Shown in pieces: positions 33,366-42,252 of a stretch of 64,000 bases of DNA. The notes beneath the pieces were generated by a model. The model did not search any database and was not told the origin of the DNA. It saw only the letters and a list, made by a program, of their open reading frames with translations. The position numbers and the translations under genes are program-made. Position 1 is the stretch's first letter. Every line of letters starts with the position of its first letter. This stretch comes from Enterocola sp045654205 (GTDB lineage: Bacteria > Bacteroidota > Bacteroidia > Bacteroidales > Paludibacteraceae). Location: assembly GCA_045654205.1 (NCBI GenBank), contig JAZOMZ010000028.1, forward strand, positions 1 to 64,000, read 5' to 3'.

Positions 33366-33675
33366 AAGACATATTTAAAGGCGTTTACTACGCTTTGGTT
33401 TTGACTTCTTGAAATCGTAGGAAAATTTCAAATTGTCTGTCAAAAACAAAGCAACGTGAATGTCCCGTGGTTGTGTATTCTCATATCCACACATTCCCCT
33501 TGTGTAGGGACACTGCGTGCAGTGTCCACTATTGACATGGGTGTATTGTGTGCTATGATAACATATCGGCGTGGGGCTATTGCGTTGCTCGTTTCGACAG
33601 ACAGGGCAATTTCCTACGAGCCTCAAGAAGTGAAGCGAGCGACAGTGCAGGGCTTCACGCTTTTTTTATGTTTTA
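33366..33675. repeat. About 300-bp imperfect palindrome (MITE-like)
   Basis: The arms mirror each other around 33517/33518, where GGACACTGC-GT-GCAGTGTCC is perfect. Further matches at symmetric positions: TGTCTGTC (33434) with GACAGACA (33596), CGTAGGAAA (33416) with TTTCCTACG (33611), ACTTCTTGA (33404) with TCAAGAAGT (33623), GCAACG, and GCGT at the outer ends. Together with the surrounding hicA and eptA leaders this fills the 600-nt gap, and no convincing ORF is present. Confidence 0.75.
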
Positions 33676-33733
33676 TTCATGTCAATTCACCAGGCGGTAT
33701 AAGTAGCCCTTGCCGTATTTATTATATACGATA

Positions 33734-35362
33734 ATGGCTACTAGAGAATTAAAATCTTTTTTATCTCCTATTTTAGTTTTTATACTTGCATTATATCCTA
33801 ATTTTGCATACTTCCTTACTCAAGATGCAGGGTCAAGCTATTTATTAACAAGTTTGCTATATGCATTGCCATTATTGTCGCTGTTGTTGATTATTAGAAA
33901 TAAGATAGTTTTCTATAGTATTGTAGTGTTAGTTACTATTTGTACACTTTTAGAATATACGATGGTAATGTTGTTTGATAATTATGTTGTAGCTGGTAAT
34001 ATTCTGGCTATTCTCATGACTGATACTACAGAGGGAACTGAATTTATTCAAGCAAATGCGCATATTTGTTGGCAGTGGATACCTGTATTAATATTATCAG
34101 TACTTTCTATTTATTTGTACAATGTAAATGCAAGGAGAAACATTAAAATTTGTATTTTGTTTATCCTTGTGTCTTTTATTCTTCCTTCTGTATTTGTAAA
34201 ATATAAAATCAATAATTCCTATAAGAATAAACTTACTTATGAGTATTTTATTCCTACACGCATTCTTAATAGACCACCTTATAATGTTCCATATCAGATA
34301 TACAACATAATAAAGATTCAACAAGTAAAAAAATCTATAAAGGAAGCAGAGGATTTTACATTTAATGCATCTAAACAGGTAAGTGACAAACGTGAAATCC
34401 ATGTTTTAGCAATTGGGGAATCAATGAGATTTGACAAGTTGTCACTTAATGGATATAATAGAAAGACGACTCCATTGTTGGATAATACTAACAATCTGAT
34501 TTCTTTTGATAACTATTATTCGACCGCGTGTCTAACAATGTTTTCCGTTCCTCAAATTGTAACAAGAGCAACTCCACTAGATTATGAATTGAACTACAAA
34601 GAGAAAGGCATTGTTCAAGCATTTAAAGATGTTGGTTTTAAAACATACGTGATTGTTGCAGGAGGAAATCTATTATCATATGAAAAATACTTAACACAAG
34701 GAACAGATTCGTTGATTATCCTGCCAAATAGGATGGTTGGCTCAGAGGAAGTGTCTGGTGATAGAGATATTGTTGTTAAAATGGATTCTTTGATAAGATC
34801 ATCAGATGATAATATTTTCTTTATTGTAGAGTTTAAAGGTAATCATCACCCATATACAAATTATGAAAGTAATTATGATGTTTGGAAACCTAATTTTAAA
34901 ACATTAGCAAATGTAAAGAGTGATAGTTTGTATATCAATGCTTATGATAATTCTATGCTCTACCAAGATTGGATATTAAGTGGTATAATAGATAAGATTA
35001 AGCAGCAAAATACAGTTTCTACATTTATTTTTGTATCTGATCACGGAGAGAATATTACGCCAACGGGAGGTGGACATGGTGGTGATTGTAGTCCTATCAA
35101 AACTGAATATCATGTGCCATTTCTGTTTTGGTATTCTGATACTTACGCATCTAACTATCCTAAAAAAGTGGAGTTGGCAAAAAGTAGAAAAGAGGTTAGG
35201 CTAAATGCTGATAATATATTTTACTCGGTATGTGATGTTGCTGGAATAAATTTGGATTCTATTTATTCACATACAGATTATAGTATCTTTTCAGAAGATT
35301 TTGAAGAACATGAAAGATATGTTTTGCTTCCCGATGGAATAAACTATATAATGGTTGATTAA
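33734..35362 (+). CDS. Phosphoethanolamine transferase-like (EptA/sulfatase-fold) membrane protein
   Basis: 542-residue inner-membrane enzyme. Five N-terminal helices (residues about 8-165) are followed by a periplasmic alkaline-phosphatase-like domain. HVLAIGESMRFDKLSLNGYNR holds the first metal residue, TACLTMFSVP the expected Thr nucleophile, FKGNHHPYTNY a conserved pair, and VSDHGEN plus GGGHGGD the late metal site. The family adds phosphoethanolamine to lipid A or glycans, so polymyxin tolerance is plausible. The ATG at 33734 is chosen since the earlier frame runs into the palindromic region. It is AT-rich next to hicAB and a repeat, so recent gain is possible. Confidence 0.82.
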   Translation: MATRELKSFLSPILVFILALYPNFAYFLTQDAGSSYLLTSLLYALPLLSLLLIIRNKIVFYSIVVLVTICTLLEYTMVMLFDNYVVAGNILAILMTDTTEGTEFIQANAHICWQWIPVLILSVLSIYLYNVNARRNIKICILFILVSFILPSVFVKYKINNSYKNKLTYEYFIPTRILNRPPYNVPYQIYNIIKIQQVKKSIKEAEDFTFNASKQVSDKREIHVLAIGESMRFDKLSLNGYNRKTTPLLDNTNNLISFDNYYSTACLTMFSVPQIVTRATPLDYELNYKEKGIVQAFKDVGFKTYVIVAGGNLLSYEKYLTQGTDSLIILPNRMVGSEEVSGDRDIVVKMDSLIRSSDDNIFFIVEFKGNHHPYTNYESNYDVWKPNFKTLANVKSDSLYINAYDNSMLYQDWILSGIIDKIKQQNTVSTFIFVSDHGENITPTGGGHGGDCSPIKTEYHVPFLFWYSDTYASNYPKKVELAKSRKEVRLNADNIFYSVCDVAGINLDSIYSHTDYSIFSEDFEEHERYVLLPDGINYIMVD

Positions 35363-35370
35363 AACAAAAA

Positions 35371-35405
35371 ACCGAGGCATTCGTTAGTGAAGTCTCGGTT
35401 TTTTA
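35371..35405 (+). terminator. Terminator after the EptA-like gene
   Basis: ACCGAG and CTCGGT pair around an interrupted loop, followed by six T. It abuts the yicC promoter -7 element at 35407. Confidence 0.8.
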
Positions 35406-35406
35406 T

Positions 35407-35414
35407 TATCTTTG
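35407..35414 (+). promoter_or_regulatory. -7 element of yicC-gmk-nadD
   Basis: TATCTTTG lies 28 nt before the yicC ATG. Its position rules out the in-frame ATG at 35412 as the start. The -33 position shows only TTA. Confidence 0.55.
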
Positions 35415-35441
35415 TGGACGTTAAATAAAAAAGAAGATATT

Positions 35442-36323
35442 ATGATGCAGTCGATGACTGGCTTTGGTAAGGCCGTTAGTGAACTTTCTAATAAAAAGGT
35501 GGTGATAGAGGTGAAGTCGCTAAATAGCAAACAACTGGACCTTTATACCAAAATCAATTATTTCTACAGAAGTAAAGAATTGGAAATAAGAAACTTAGTG
35601 CAACAAGAACTAGGTCGTGGCAAAGTAGAACTTTCTCTAGTGGTGGACCAAGTGTCTGAAGCTACTGCTGGCGTGCAAATAAACAAAGTGGCTTTTGGCA
35701 ACTATGTGAATCAGATAAAGGAAATCTCTGAAGAATCTGGCGTGGCGCTTCCAAATGATTGGTTTACAGTGGTAATGAGAATGCCAGAAGTACTTAAAGC
35801 AGAGCAAAATGAAGAACTTTCTGACGAAGAATGGGAACAAACATTGTCTGCAATCAAAGAAGCATTGAAAGCATTGAACGAGTTTCGCTCTCAAGAGGGA
35901 GAGGGGTTAAAGAAATTTTTTATTGAAAGAATTGATACTATAAGAGGTTATTTGGCTGAGGTGCCAAATTATGAAAAAGCAAGAATAGATAAAATCAAGG
36001 CTCGTTTGGAAGAAAACCTTGCTACACTTGAAGAAAAAGTGTCGTTAGACTCTGGCAGACTTGAGCAAGAAATGATTTTCTACATTGAAAAACTAGATAT
36101 TAGCGAAGAAAAACAACGCTTGGCTAAGCATTTAGACTATTTCATTGAAACTATGGAAAAAGAGCCTGCTTGTGGCAAAAAACTTGGCTTCATTGCACAA
36201 GAAATGGGTCGTGAAATAAATACTCTTGGTTCTAAATCGAACTGCAGCGAACTACAAGTGCTTGTGGTGAATATGAAAGATGAACTAGAAAAAATTAAAG
36301 AACAAGTTCTAAACGTATTATAA
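35442..36323 (+). CDS. yicC: YicC-family endoribonuclease-like protein
   Basis: The N-terminus MMQSMTGFGKA and the C-terminal CGKKLGFIAQEMGREINTLGSKS segment are the two signatures of the YicC/YloC family (N-terminal YicC_N and C-terminal DUF1732). Members are RNA-binding or endoribonucleases involved in RNA turnover. The centre is a long acidic coiled coil (residues about 110-215). ATG 35442 or 35445 is possible; both lie after the predicted transcription start. gmk follows after 2 nt, the conserved yicC-gmk pairing. Confidence 0.93.
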   Translation: MMQSMTGFGKAVSELSNKKVVIEVKSLNSKQLDLYTKINYFYRSKELEIRNLVQQELGRGKVELSLVVDQVSEATAGVQINKVAFGNYVNQIKEISEESGVALPNDWFTVVMRMPEVLKAEQNEELSDEEWEQTLSAIKEALKALNEFRSQEGEGLKKFFIERIDTIRGYLAEVPNYEKARIDKIKARLEENLATLEEKVSLDSGRLEQEMIFYIEKLDISEEKQRLAKHLDYFIETMEKEPACGKKLGFIAQEMGREINTLGSKSNCSELQVLVVNMKDELEKIKEQVLNVL

Positions 36324-36325
36324 TT

Positions 36326-36886
36326 ATGAAATTAGTAGTATTTTCAGCACCTTCTGGTTCTGGTAAAAGTACCATTATCAATTACCTTTTAGAAAAAGGA
36401 ATTAACGCAGAGTTTTCTATTTCTGCTACTTCTCGTCCTGTGCGTGGAGCAGAGCAAAATGGTGTGGAATATTGGTTTCTAAGTGCGGAAGAATTTAAGC
36501 AACGTGTTGCCAACGACGAGTTTATTGAGTACGAAGAGGTGTATCCAGACCGTTTTTATGGTACTCTAAAAAGCGAAGTGAGCCGTATTGCAGAAAAAGG
36601 CAAAGCAACTATGTTCGACGTGGATGTGAAAGGTGGACTAAACATAAAGAAAATGTATGGCGATGAGGCACTTCTTATCTTTATTATGCCACCATCTGTG
36701 GAAGAACTTCGCAAGCGTTTAACACTTCGTGGTCAGGAGCCAGAGGAAGAAGTGGAACAACGTGTAGCAAAAGCTGCAGCGGAAATGACTTTTGCTCCTC
36801 AATTTGATGCAGTAATTATAAACGACGACCTAGAAAAAGCAAAAGCAGAAGCCTTGGAAGTGGTGAATAAGTTTTTAAACTCCTAA
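36326..36886 (+). CDS. gmk: Guanylate kinase
   Basis: ATP:GMP phosphotransferase. P-loop FSAPSGSGKSTIINYLL; GMP-binding SATSRPVRGAEQNGVEYWFLS; and the YGTLKSEV and DVDVKGGLNIKK segments are canonical. 186 aa is normal. Its C-terminus (LNS) and stop are encoded by a small repeat AACTCCTAACTCCTAACT that is shared with other gene ends in the window. nadD starts 10 nt later. Confidence 0.97.
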   Translation: MKLVVFSAPSGSGKSTIINYLLEKGINAEFSISATSRPVRGAEQNGVEYWFLSAEEFKQRVANDEFIEYEEVYPDRFYGTLKSEVSRIAEKGKATMFDVDVKGGLNIKKMYGDEALLIFIMPPSVEELRKRLTLRGQEPEEEVEQRVAKAAAEMTFAPQFDAVIINDDLEKAKAEALEVVNKFLNS

Positions 36887-36896
36887 CTCCTAACTG

Positions 36897-37436
36897 ATGC
36901 GTAGCATTCTATTATACTTTGGTTCATTCAATCCCATACATAAAGGACATGTGGGGTTGGCAGAATGGGTTCTAGAAAACAGAACCGATATAGATGAACT
37001 ATGGTTAGTGGTTTCGCCTCAAAATCCTTTTAAGCAAGACAAATTTCTATATCCAGATGCCGACCGCCTAGAATGGGCGCGCAGGGCTGTGAGAAACAAT
37101 CCAAAAATAAAAGTCTGTGATATAGAAATGTCGCTTCCAAAGCCTTCTTATACCATTACTACCCTTGATGCCCTAAAGGCACAGTATCCAAATTATAATT
37201 TTAAAATTCTTATAGGTGGAGACAATCTTCCTACCTTTAACAAGTGGAAAGACTATGAACGTATACTTTCAGAGTATGGTGTAATGGTATATCCACGTGA
37301 AGGTAGTGACACTACAGAAACCACCCTGCCAAACGTGGAAATCTTACACGGAGCTCCATTATTCCCAATATCTTCCACTCAAATCCGAGAAAAGATTGCC
37401 GCTGGTGCCCGCCTCGAAGATTTTCTTAGTATATAA
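36897..37436 (+). CDS. nadD: Nicotinate-nucleotide adenylyltransferase
   Basis: Joins NaMN and ATP to form deamido-NAD. The nucleotidyltransferase motif GSFNPIHKGHVGLAEW and the C-terminal ISSTQIREKIAAG (ISSTxxR) motif are intact. 179 aa is normal. It lies in the yicC-gmk-nadD unit; nadC of the same pathway is 2 kb away. Confidence 0.95.
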   Translation: MRSILLYFGSFNPIHKGHVGLAEWVLENRTDIDELWLVVSPQNPFKQDKFLYPDADRLEWARRAVRNNPKIKVCDIEMSLPKPSYTITTLDALKAQYPNYNFKILIGGDNLPTFNKWKDYERILSEYGVMVYPREGSDTTETTLPNVEILHGAPLFPISSTQIREKIAAGARLEDFLSI

Positions 37437-37456
37437 TAGTTTCTAAAATAAATATC

Positions 37457-38377
37457 ATGAAAAAATTACTGTATTTCTGTTTGTTTTGTGTTTCAATGAT
37501 GATTGTTTCATGTGAAGGTTTTGAACCTAGCGATCCATCTGGCGAATCAAATAAACCAAGTATTCCTGTAAGTCCAGATAAACCTTCTACACCAGATAAA
37601 GAAGGTGAAGAAGAACAACCTGTTTATCCAAAGGACCCTTGTTTAACAGATAATGTAGTTTTTGTAGAGAAACCATTTTCTATTTCAGAAACTGCACAAG
37701 TTATTTTCTCTCCTGGAAATTTGCAATATCATCCACTAAGTCAAGAGTGGCGTTTTGCTCCTAGTCAGTTTTGTTTTATAGGAGCAGACAATGCAAATAT
37801 TAGTCTATTATACCAAGGTTGGATAGATTTGTTTGGTAATGGAACAGGTTTTAATCCAACTAATAATAGTATGGATTATCAAAATGATTATAACAACCTA
37901 ATTGATTGGGGAATAAATAAAATTGGTGATTATGCACCAGAAACGTGGCGAACATTAAGTAATGAAGAGTTACGTTATCTTTTAGAAGAACGAACAGATG
38001 CTTCAAATTTATATTGTACAGCAAAGATAAATGGTGTTACAGGCCTAGTTTTGTTGCCTGACAATTGGGAGATTCCTAGTGGTTTGAACTTTAAGAGTGG
38101 GGTATATAAACCTGCAGAAGATACATCGATACAAACATTTACAACTGATGAATGGATAAAACTAGCAGAATCAGGTGCTGTTTTTATGCCATGTGCAGGG
38201 AATAGAGCAGGTGTAGATGTTAAATGGGTTGGGGTATATGGAATGTATTGGTGCTTTTACAATGATGGATATGATGGTACAAGCAAAGAGTATTTGCATA
38301 TTGAAATAGAAAACGTTAGCATAGGTTTATCTCCTCGTAATATTGGTGCTTCTGTTAGGTTGGTAAGAGACCTATAA
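37457..38377 (+). CDS. Lipoprotein of the Bacteroidetes FSPGNLQY family
   Basis: 306-residue lipoprotein: MKKLLYFCLFCVSMMIVSCEG has lipobox IVSC. A Pro/Ser/Glu linker (residues 25-60) is followed by one domain beginning FSISETAQVIFSPGNLQY and ending IGASVRLVRDL. I know this pattern from many Bacteroidales surface lipoproteins, often fused to fibronectin or PKD domains, where it resembles the Fibrobacter major paralogous domain. Function is unknown. It lies 20 nt after nadD with no visible separate promoter. Confidence 0.72.
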   Translation: MKKLLYFCLFCVSMMIVSCEGFEPSDPSGESNKPSIPVSPDKPSTPDKEGEEEQPVYPKDPCLTDNVVFVEKPFSISETAQVIFSPGNLQYHPLSQEWRFAPSQFCFIGADNANISLLYQGWIDLFGNGTGFNPTNNSMDYQNDYNNLIDWGINKIGDYAPETWRTLSNEELRYLLEERTDASNLYCTAKINGVTGLVLLPDNWEIPSGLNFKSGVYKPAEDTSIQTFTTDEWIKLAESGAVFMPCAGNRAGVDVKWVGVYGMYWCFYNDGYDGTSKEYLHIEIENVSIGLSPRNIGASVRLVRDL

Positions 38378-38451
38378 TTCTTCTTTAACTTTACATATTA
38401 TACCAAAGATTTGGTGGGAAACGGCAAAATGCTCTAAAAAATTTGGTGGAA

Positions 38452-38925
38452 CTACTCATGATGATATGGTTCGCCTTTTAGGATGGTGAAGGCGCGGTAG
38501 AGTTGTTCGGTGAAGATGAGGCGTACCATTTGGTGCGAGAAAGTCATGCGAGAAAGTGATATTTTGCCGTTAGCGCGAGCATACACAGCAGGCGAAAAAC
38601 CGTAAGGCCCGCCAATGATAAACACCAATCGTTTAAGTCCAGAAGTCATTTTCTTTTCCACTTGTGTGGCAAATTCTACAGAAGTGTATTCTTTGCCGTG
38701 CTCGTCCATTAGGATTACATCGTCGGAGTCGTTTAGGCTACGCAAAATCATTTCACCCTCTTTTTCTTTTTGTACATCGAATGGCATATTCTTGTTGTTT
38801 TTAAGGTCTGGAATCACTACCATTTCAAAGTCTGTGTAGAAACGAAGACGTTTTACATACTCATCTATCATTTCTGTAAGGTTCTTGCCAACAGTTTTGC
38901 CTACAACTAAAAATGTAATCTTCAT
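38452..38925 (-). CDS. rlmH: 23S rRNA pseudouridine-1915 N3-methyltransferase
   Basis: SPOUT methyltransferase acting on mature 70S ribosomes. It has MKITFLVVGKT at the N-terminus, the LVFIIGGPYGFSPAV knot and LSRMTFSHQMVRLIFTEQLYRAFTILKGEPYHHE at the C-terminus, all standard RlmH. The start at 38925 gives 157 aa. An upstream in-frame ATG at 38952 lies inside the -7 box TATATTTG (38957-38950) and is rejected. Confidence 0.96.
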   Translation of the reverse strand: MKITFLVVGKTVGKNLTEMIDEYVKRLRFYTDFEMVVIPDLKNNKNMPFDVQKEKEGEMILRSLNDSDDVILMDEHGKEYTSVEFATQVEKKMTSGLKRLVFIIGGPYGFSPAVYARANGKISLSRMTFSHQMVRLIFTEQLYRAFTILKGEPYHHE

Positions 38926-38949
38926 AACGTATAATTGCTTTTCTAAGCA

Positions 38950-39009
38950 CAAATATAGCGAATTTAACTCTAAAATAAGCTTTGGTTTGATAAATAATAC
39001 TTATATTTG
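38950..39009. promoter_or_regulatory. Divergent promoters of rlmH and the DUF4783 gene
   Basis: Minus-strand TATATTTG (38957-38950) points to rlmH. Plus-strand TATATTTG (39002-39009), with TTTG at 38981-38984 (17-nt spacing), points to the DUF4783 gene. Confidence 0.55.
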
Positions 39010-39042
39010 CAGATAACTTGAGGTTTTATGCCTCGATTTGTT

Positions 39043-39441
39043 ATGAAGTTAACCTTAAAGTTCATATTAACTATATCACTAATGGCTATATCTGTGATAG
39101 GATATGCCACTGAGAGTTCTGTGCAGCAGATATGTAATGTCTTTTCTACAGGTGAGGTACAACCTTTGAATGAGATTCTCGACTCTAGCATAGAAATCTC
39201 TATCTTGGGTGAGAGTGTAGTATGTAATAAGGATTATGCCATGAATGCGGTGAATGATTTTATAAACAACAATCCTAAATGTTCTTGTAAAATCTCTCAC
39301 TATGGTAAACGAGAAAACTCTAGTTTTTGCATTATTAGCATTGTTTCTGCTGGACGTTCATACCGTTTGTATGCTCTTTTTAGAAAAGTTTCAAATAATC
39401 AGTTAATCCAACAATTTAGAATAGATGATGTCACTGAATGA
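39043..39441 (+). CDS. DUF4783 family exported protein
   Basis: 132-residue protein with a signal peptide (MKLTLKFILTISLMAISVIGYA) and one small alpha/beta domain resembling DUF4783 of Bacteroidetes (NTF2-like by appearance: VQQICNVFSTGEVQPLNEILDSSIEISILG). Function is unknown. The start at 39043 fits the signal better than ATG 39028. Its last 17 nt overlap nadC, so the two are translationally linked, a pairing common in the order. Confidence 0.75.
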   Translation: MKLTLKFILTISLMAISVIGYATESSVQQICNVFSTGEVQPLNEILDSSIEISILGESVVCNKDYAMNAVNDFINNNPKCSCKISHYGKRENSSFCIISIVSAGRSYRLYALFRKVSNNQLIQQFRIDDVTE

Positions 39442-40273
39442 TCAATTAGATGATTTAATTAAGTATTGGTTCGCAGAAGATATTGGTGATGGCGACCATA
39501 CTTCACTTTCTAGTATCCCAGAAACAGCAATGGGAAAATCTCGCCTTATCATTAAAGAAACAGGCGTGCTAGCAGGTGTGGAAGTAGCAAAACGTATTTT
39601 TGCTGCATTTGACCCAGATTTAAAAATGACTCAATACCTAAATGATGGTGATGAGGTTAAACCTGGCGATATTGCTTTCGATGTAGAAGGAAAAGTACTT
39701 TCTCTTCTTCAAACAGAACGTCTTATGCTAAACATTATGCAACGTATGAGTGGTGTGGCAACAGTTACTCGCAAATATGCAAAATGCTTAGAAGGACTTA
39801 AAACCAAAGTATTAGATACTCGTAAAACAACTCCAGGTCTTCGTCTTCTAGAAAAACAAGCAGTGAAAATTGGTGGTGGTACAAATCACCGTATTGGTCT
39901 GTTTGATATGATTCTTCTTAAAGATAACCACGTAGACTTTGCAGGAGGTATTGAAAATGCTATTACTCGTGCAAAAGACTACTGCCAAGAAAAAGGTAAA
40001 GACCTAAAAATAGAAATCGAGGTGCGCAACTTCGACGAACTAAACCAAGTACTTGCTATTGGTGGTGTTGACCGTATTATGCTAGACAACTTCAATACAG
40101 AAAACACTAAAAAAGCAGTAGAACTAATTGCTGGTCGCTATGAAGTGGAATCTTCTGGTGGTATCACCTTCGACACACTTCGTGACTATGCAGAATGTGG
40201 TGTAGATTTTATATCTGTAGGTGCTCTAACTCACTCTGTTAAGAGCCTAGATATGAGTTTTAAAGCTGTTTAA
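39425..40273 (+). CDS. nadC: Nicotinate-nucleotide pyrophosphorylase (carboxylating)
   Basis: Quinolinate phosphoribosyltransferase of de novo NAD synthesis. EDIGDGDHTS, LNIMQRMSGVAT, LDTRKTTPGLRLLEKQAVKIGGGTNHR (catalytic Lys/Arg set), LLKDNHV and VESSGGITFDT are all present. 282 aa is normal. It overlaps the DUF4783 gene by 17 nt and is followed by the MATE gene at 14 nt. Confidence 0.97.
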   Translation: MMSLNDQLDDLIKYWFAEDIGDGDHTSLSSIPETAMGKSRLIIKETGVLAGVEVAKRIFAAFDPDLKMTQYLNDGDEVKPGDIAFDVEGKVLSLLQTERLMLNIMQRMSGVATVTRKYAKCLEGLKTKVLDTRKTTPGLRLLEKQAVKIGGGTNHRIGLFDMILLKDNHVDFAGGIENAITRAKDYCQEKGKDLKIEIEVRNFDELNQVLAIGGVDRIMLDNFNTENTKKAVELIAGRYEVESSGGITFDTLRDYAECGVDFISVGALTHSVKSLDMSFKAV

Positions 40274-40287
40274 TTTAAACATTAGAT

Positions 40288-41643
40288 ATGTCAAAGACAC
40301 AAGAATTGGGGACCAAGAGTATTGGTTCCCTTCTTTTGCATTATTCCCTACCTGCCATAGTGGCTATGACAGCGAGTTCGCTGTATAATATCATAGACAG
40401 TATGTTTATAGGCAGAGGCGTAGGTTCGCTGGCTCTAGCGGGTCTTTCTGTCTGTTTCCCATTTATGAACCTAGCTGCTGCCTTTGGCGCTATGATAGGT
40501 ATTGGTGCTACCACAGTAGTGTCTGTGAAACTAGGACAACAAGACAAAAACGGTGCAGAACTTGCACTAGGAAACGTAGTACTCCTAAATTTAATTATAG
40601 GGGTGCTGTTTGCAGTTATTTCTCTGATATTTTTAGACCCTATTTTATACTTCTTTGGAGCAAGTGATACCACAATAGTATATGCAAGAGAATATATGCA
40701 AGTACTGTTGCTTGGTAATGTTATAACTCACTTATACTTAGGGCTTAACAGTGTGATGCGTGCGGCTGGTTATCCTAGCAAAGCTATGTATATCACCATT
40801 GTGGCTGTGGTAACTAATATCTTCTTTAACTATATCTTCATTATCCTAATGGGTATGGGTATTAAGGGGGCTGCATTGGGTACAATTTGTGCTCAATCAT
40901 TGTCGTTAATCATTGTGGTTCACCACTTTATCACAAAAAAGGAATCGCTTACCTTCCAAAAAGGAATCTTCAAATTTATCCCTAAAATAGCTAAACAAAT
41001 TGTTTCTATTGGGCTTGCCCCTTTCTGTATGAACGCACTAGCTTGCGTGGTGGTGATGCTTATCAACACTAGTTTGCTCAAACACGGGGGCGATATGTAT
41101 GTGGGGGCATACGGTATTTTGAACCGTATTGTGTTCTTCTTTGTGATGATAGTGATGGGATTCAACCAAGGTATGCAACCTATTACAGGCTACAATTACG
41201 GCGCAAAACAATATGACAGGGTGCTTAAGGCTTATAGCTTAACACTTTTTTATGCTATGGGACTAACAACTTTGGCATTAATTATTTGTCAAGGTTTCCC
41301 AGAGATTATTATTAAACCATTTACCACCGACGAACAACTTTTGGCTTTGTCTGAACATGCCATTAGAACAGTAACCATTTTCTTCCCTCTTATTGGTTTC
41401 CAAATGGTGTCTAACAACTTTTTCCAATCAGTTGGGCTGGCAAAAAAGGCATTGTTCCTTTCTACCAACAGACAATTGTTGTTCCTTATACCATTCCTTT
41501 TAATTCTGCCAGAATACTACGGCACAGATGGAGTTTGGTGGAGTATGCCTATTGCAGACGGTATTGCAGCGGTGGTGGCACTTGTAATGGTATTAATAGA
41601 AATTCGTAAAATTAAAAACGGTCAAATAAGTTCTGTATTATGA
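40288..41643 (+). CDS. MATE-family multidrug efflux transporter
   Basis: 451-residue inner-membrane antiporter with 12 predicted helices in two MatE repeats. SMFIGRGVGSLALAGLSVCFPF and GFNQGMQPITGYNYGAKQYDRV are the characteristic first- and second-half motifs. The substrate (cationic compounds against Na+ or H+) cannot be told. The stop overlaps the next gene by 4 nt (ATGA). Confidence 0.92.
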   Translation: MSKTQELGTKSIGSLLLHYSLPAIVAMTASSLYNIIDSMFIGRGVGSLALAGLSVCFPFMNLAAAFGAMIGIGATTVVSVKLGQQDKNGAELALGNVVLLNLIIGVLFAVISLIFLDPILYFFGASDTTIVYAREYMQVLLLGNVITHLYLGLNSVMRAAGYPSKAMYITIVAVVTNIFFNYIFIILMGMGIKGAALGTICAQSLSLIIVVHHFITKKESLTFQKGIFKFIPKIAKQIVSIGLAPFCMNALACVVVMLINTSLLKHGGDMYVGAYGILNRIVFFFVMIVMGFNQGMQPITGYNYGAKQYDRVLKAYSLTLFYAMGLTTLALIICQGFPEIIIKPFTTDEQLLALSEHAIRTVTIFFPLIGFQMVSNNFFQSVGLAKKALFLSTNRQLLFLIPFLLILPEYYGTDGVWWSMPIADGIAAVVALVMVLIEIRKIKNGQISSVL

Positions 41644-42248
41644 TAATAACTATAGGAAGACAATACGGTAGCGGTGGCAGACGACTTGCTAAAATGCTAT
41701 CAGAACACTTTAATATACCTCTTTACGACAAAGATTTAATCAATCGTGTGTCGGAAGAAACAGGTATAGCAGGTGAGTTTTTTAAAAAGGTGGATGAACA
41801 GCCTTCTGATAGTTTCTTCTCTATGATTTTAAATAGTTTTTCGTACGGGAATAGCTGCAATTGTGCAGATTCTGTGCTTTCTGGCAACTCACTTTTCTGT
41901 ATGCAAAGCAAAGTGATTAGAAATATTGCGGCAGAAGGTGATTGTATTTTTGTGGGTAGATGTGCAGACTATATATTGCGTGATAGAGAGGATGTTTTGT
42001 CTATCTTTGTTACTGCAGACTTAGACGATAGAGTGAAACGTGTGGCAGAATATGAGGGTATTTCTGAGCAGTCTGCAAAGGATGTGATAGAAAAGGCAGA
42101 CAAAACCCGTGCAGCATACTACAATTTCTATACAGAAAAAAGATGGGGTAGAGGCAGTAGTTATGATATTTGCCTAAATAGCTCTAAAATAGGACTAGAA
42201 AACTGTAAACAAATAGTTAAACAAATAATAGAAAATAATATCCGTTAA
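41640..42248 (+). CDS. Cytidylate kinase-like family protein
   Basis: 202 residues. The P-loop is IGRQYGSGGRRLAKMLSE, the degenerate Walker A of the cytidylate-kinase-like family (PF13189). The CK lid-like VEKADKTRAAYYNFYTEKRWG (KADKTRAAYY) is typical. The substrate is unknown. It usually follows a MATE or transport gene in Bacteroidales, and here it overlaps the MATE stop by 4 nt. Confidence 0.88.
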   Translation: MIITIGRQYGSGGRRLAKMLSEHFNIPLYDKDLINRVSEETGIAGEFFKKVDEQPSDSFFSMILNSFSYGNSCNCADSVLSGNSLFCMQSKVIRNIAAEGDCIFVGRCADYILRDREDVLSIFVTADLDDRVKRVAEYEGISEQSAKDVIEKADKTRAAYYNFYTEKRWGRGSSYDICLNSSKIGLENCKQIVKQIIENNIR

Positions 42249-42252
42249 CCTA

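Noticed and set aside
33456..33734. Open frames of 92 aa (+) and 83 aa (-) across 33375-33734
   Set aside because: They translate the two arms of the palindrome, have no recognisable domain or leader, and are typical by-products of repeats.
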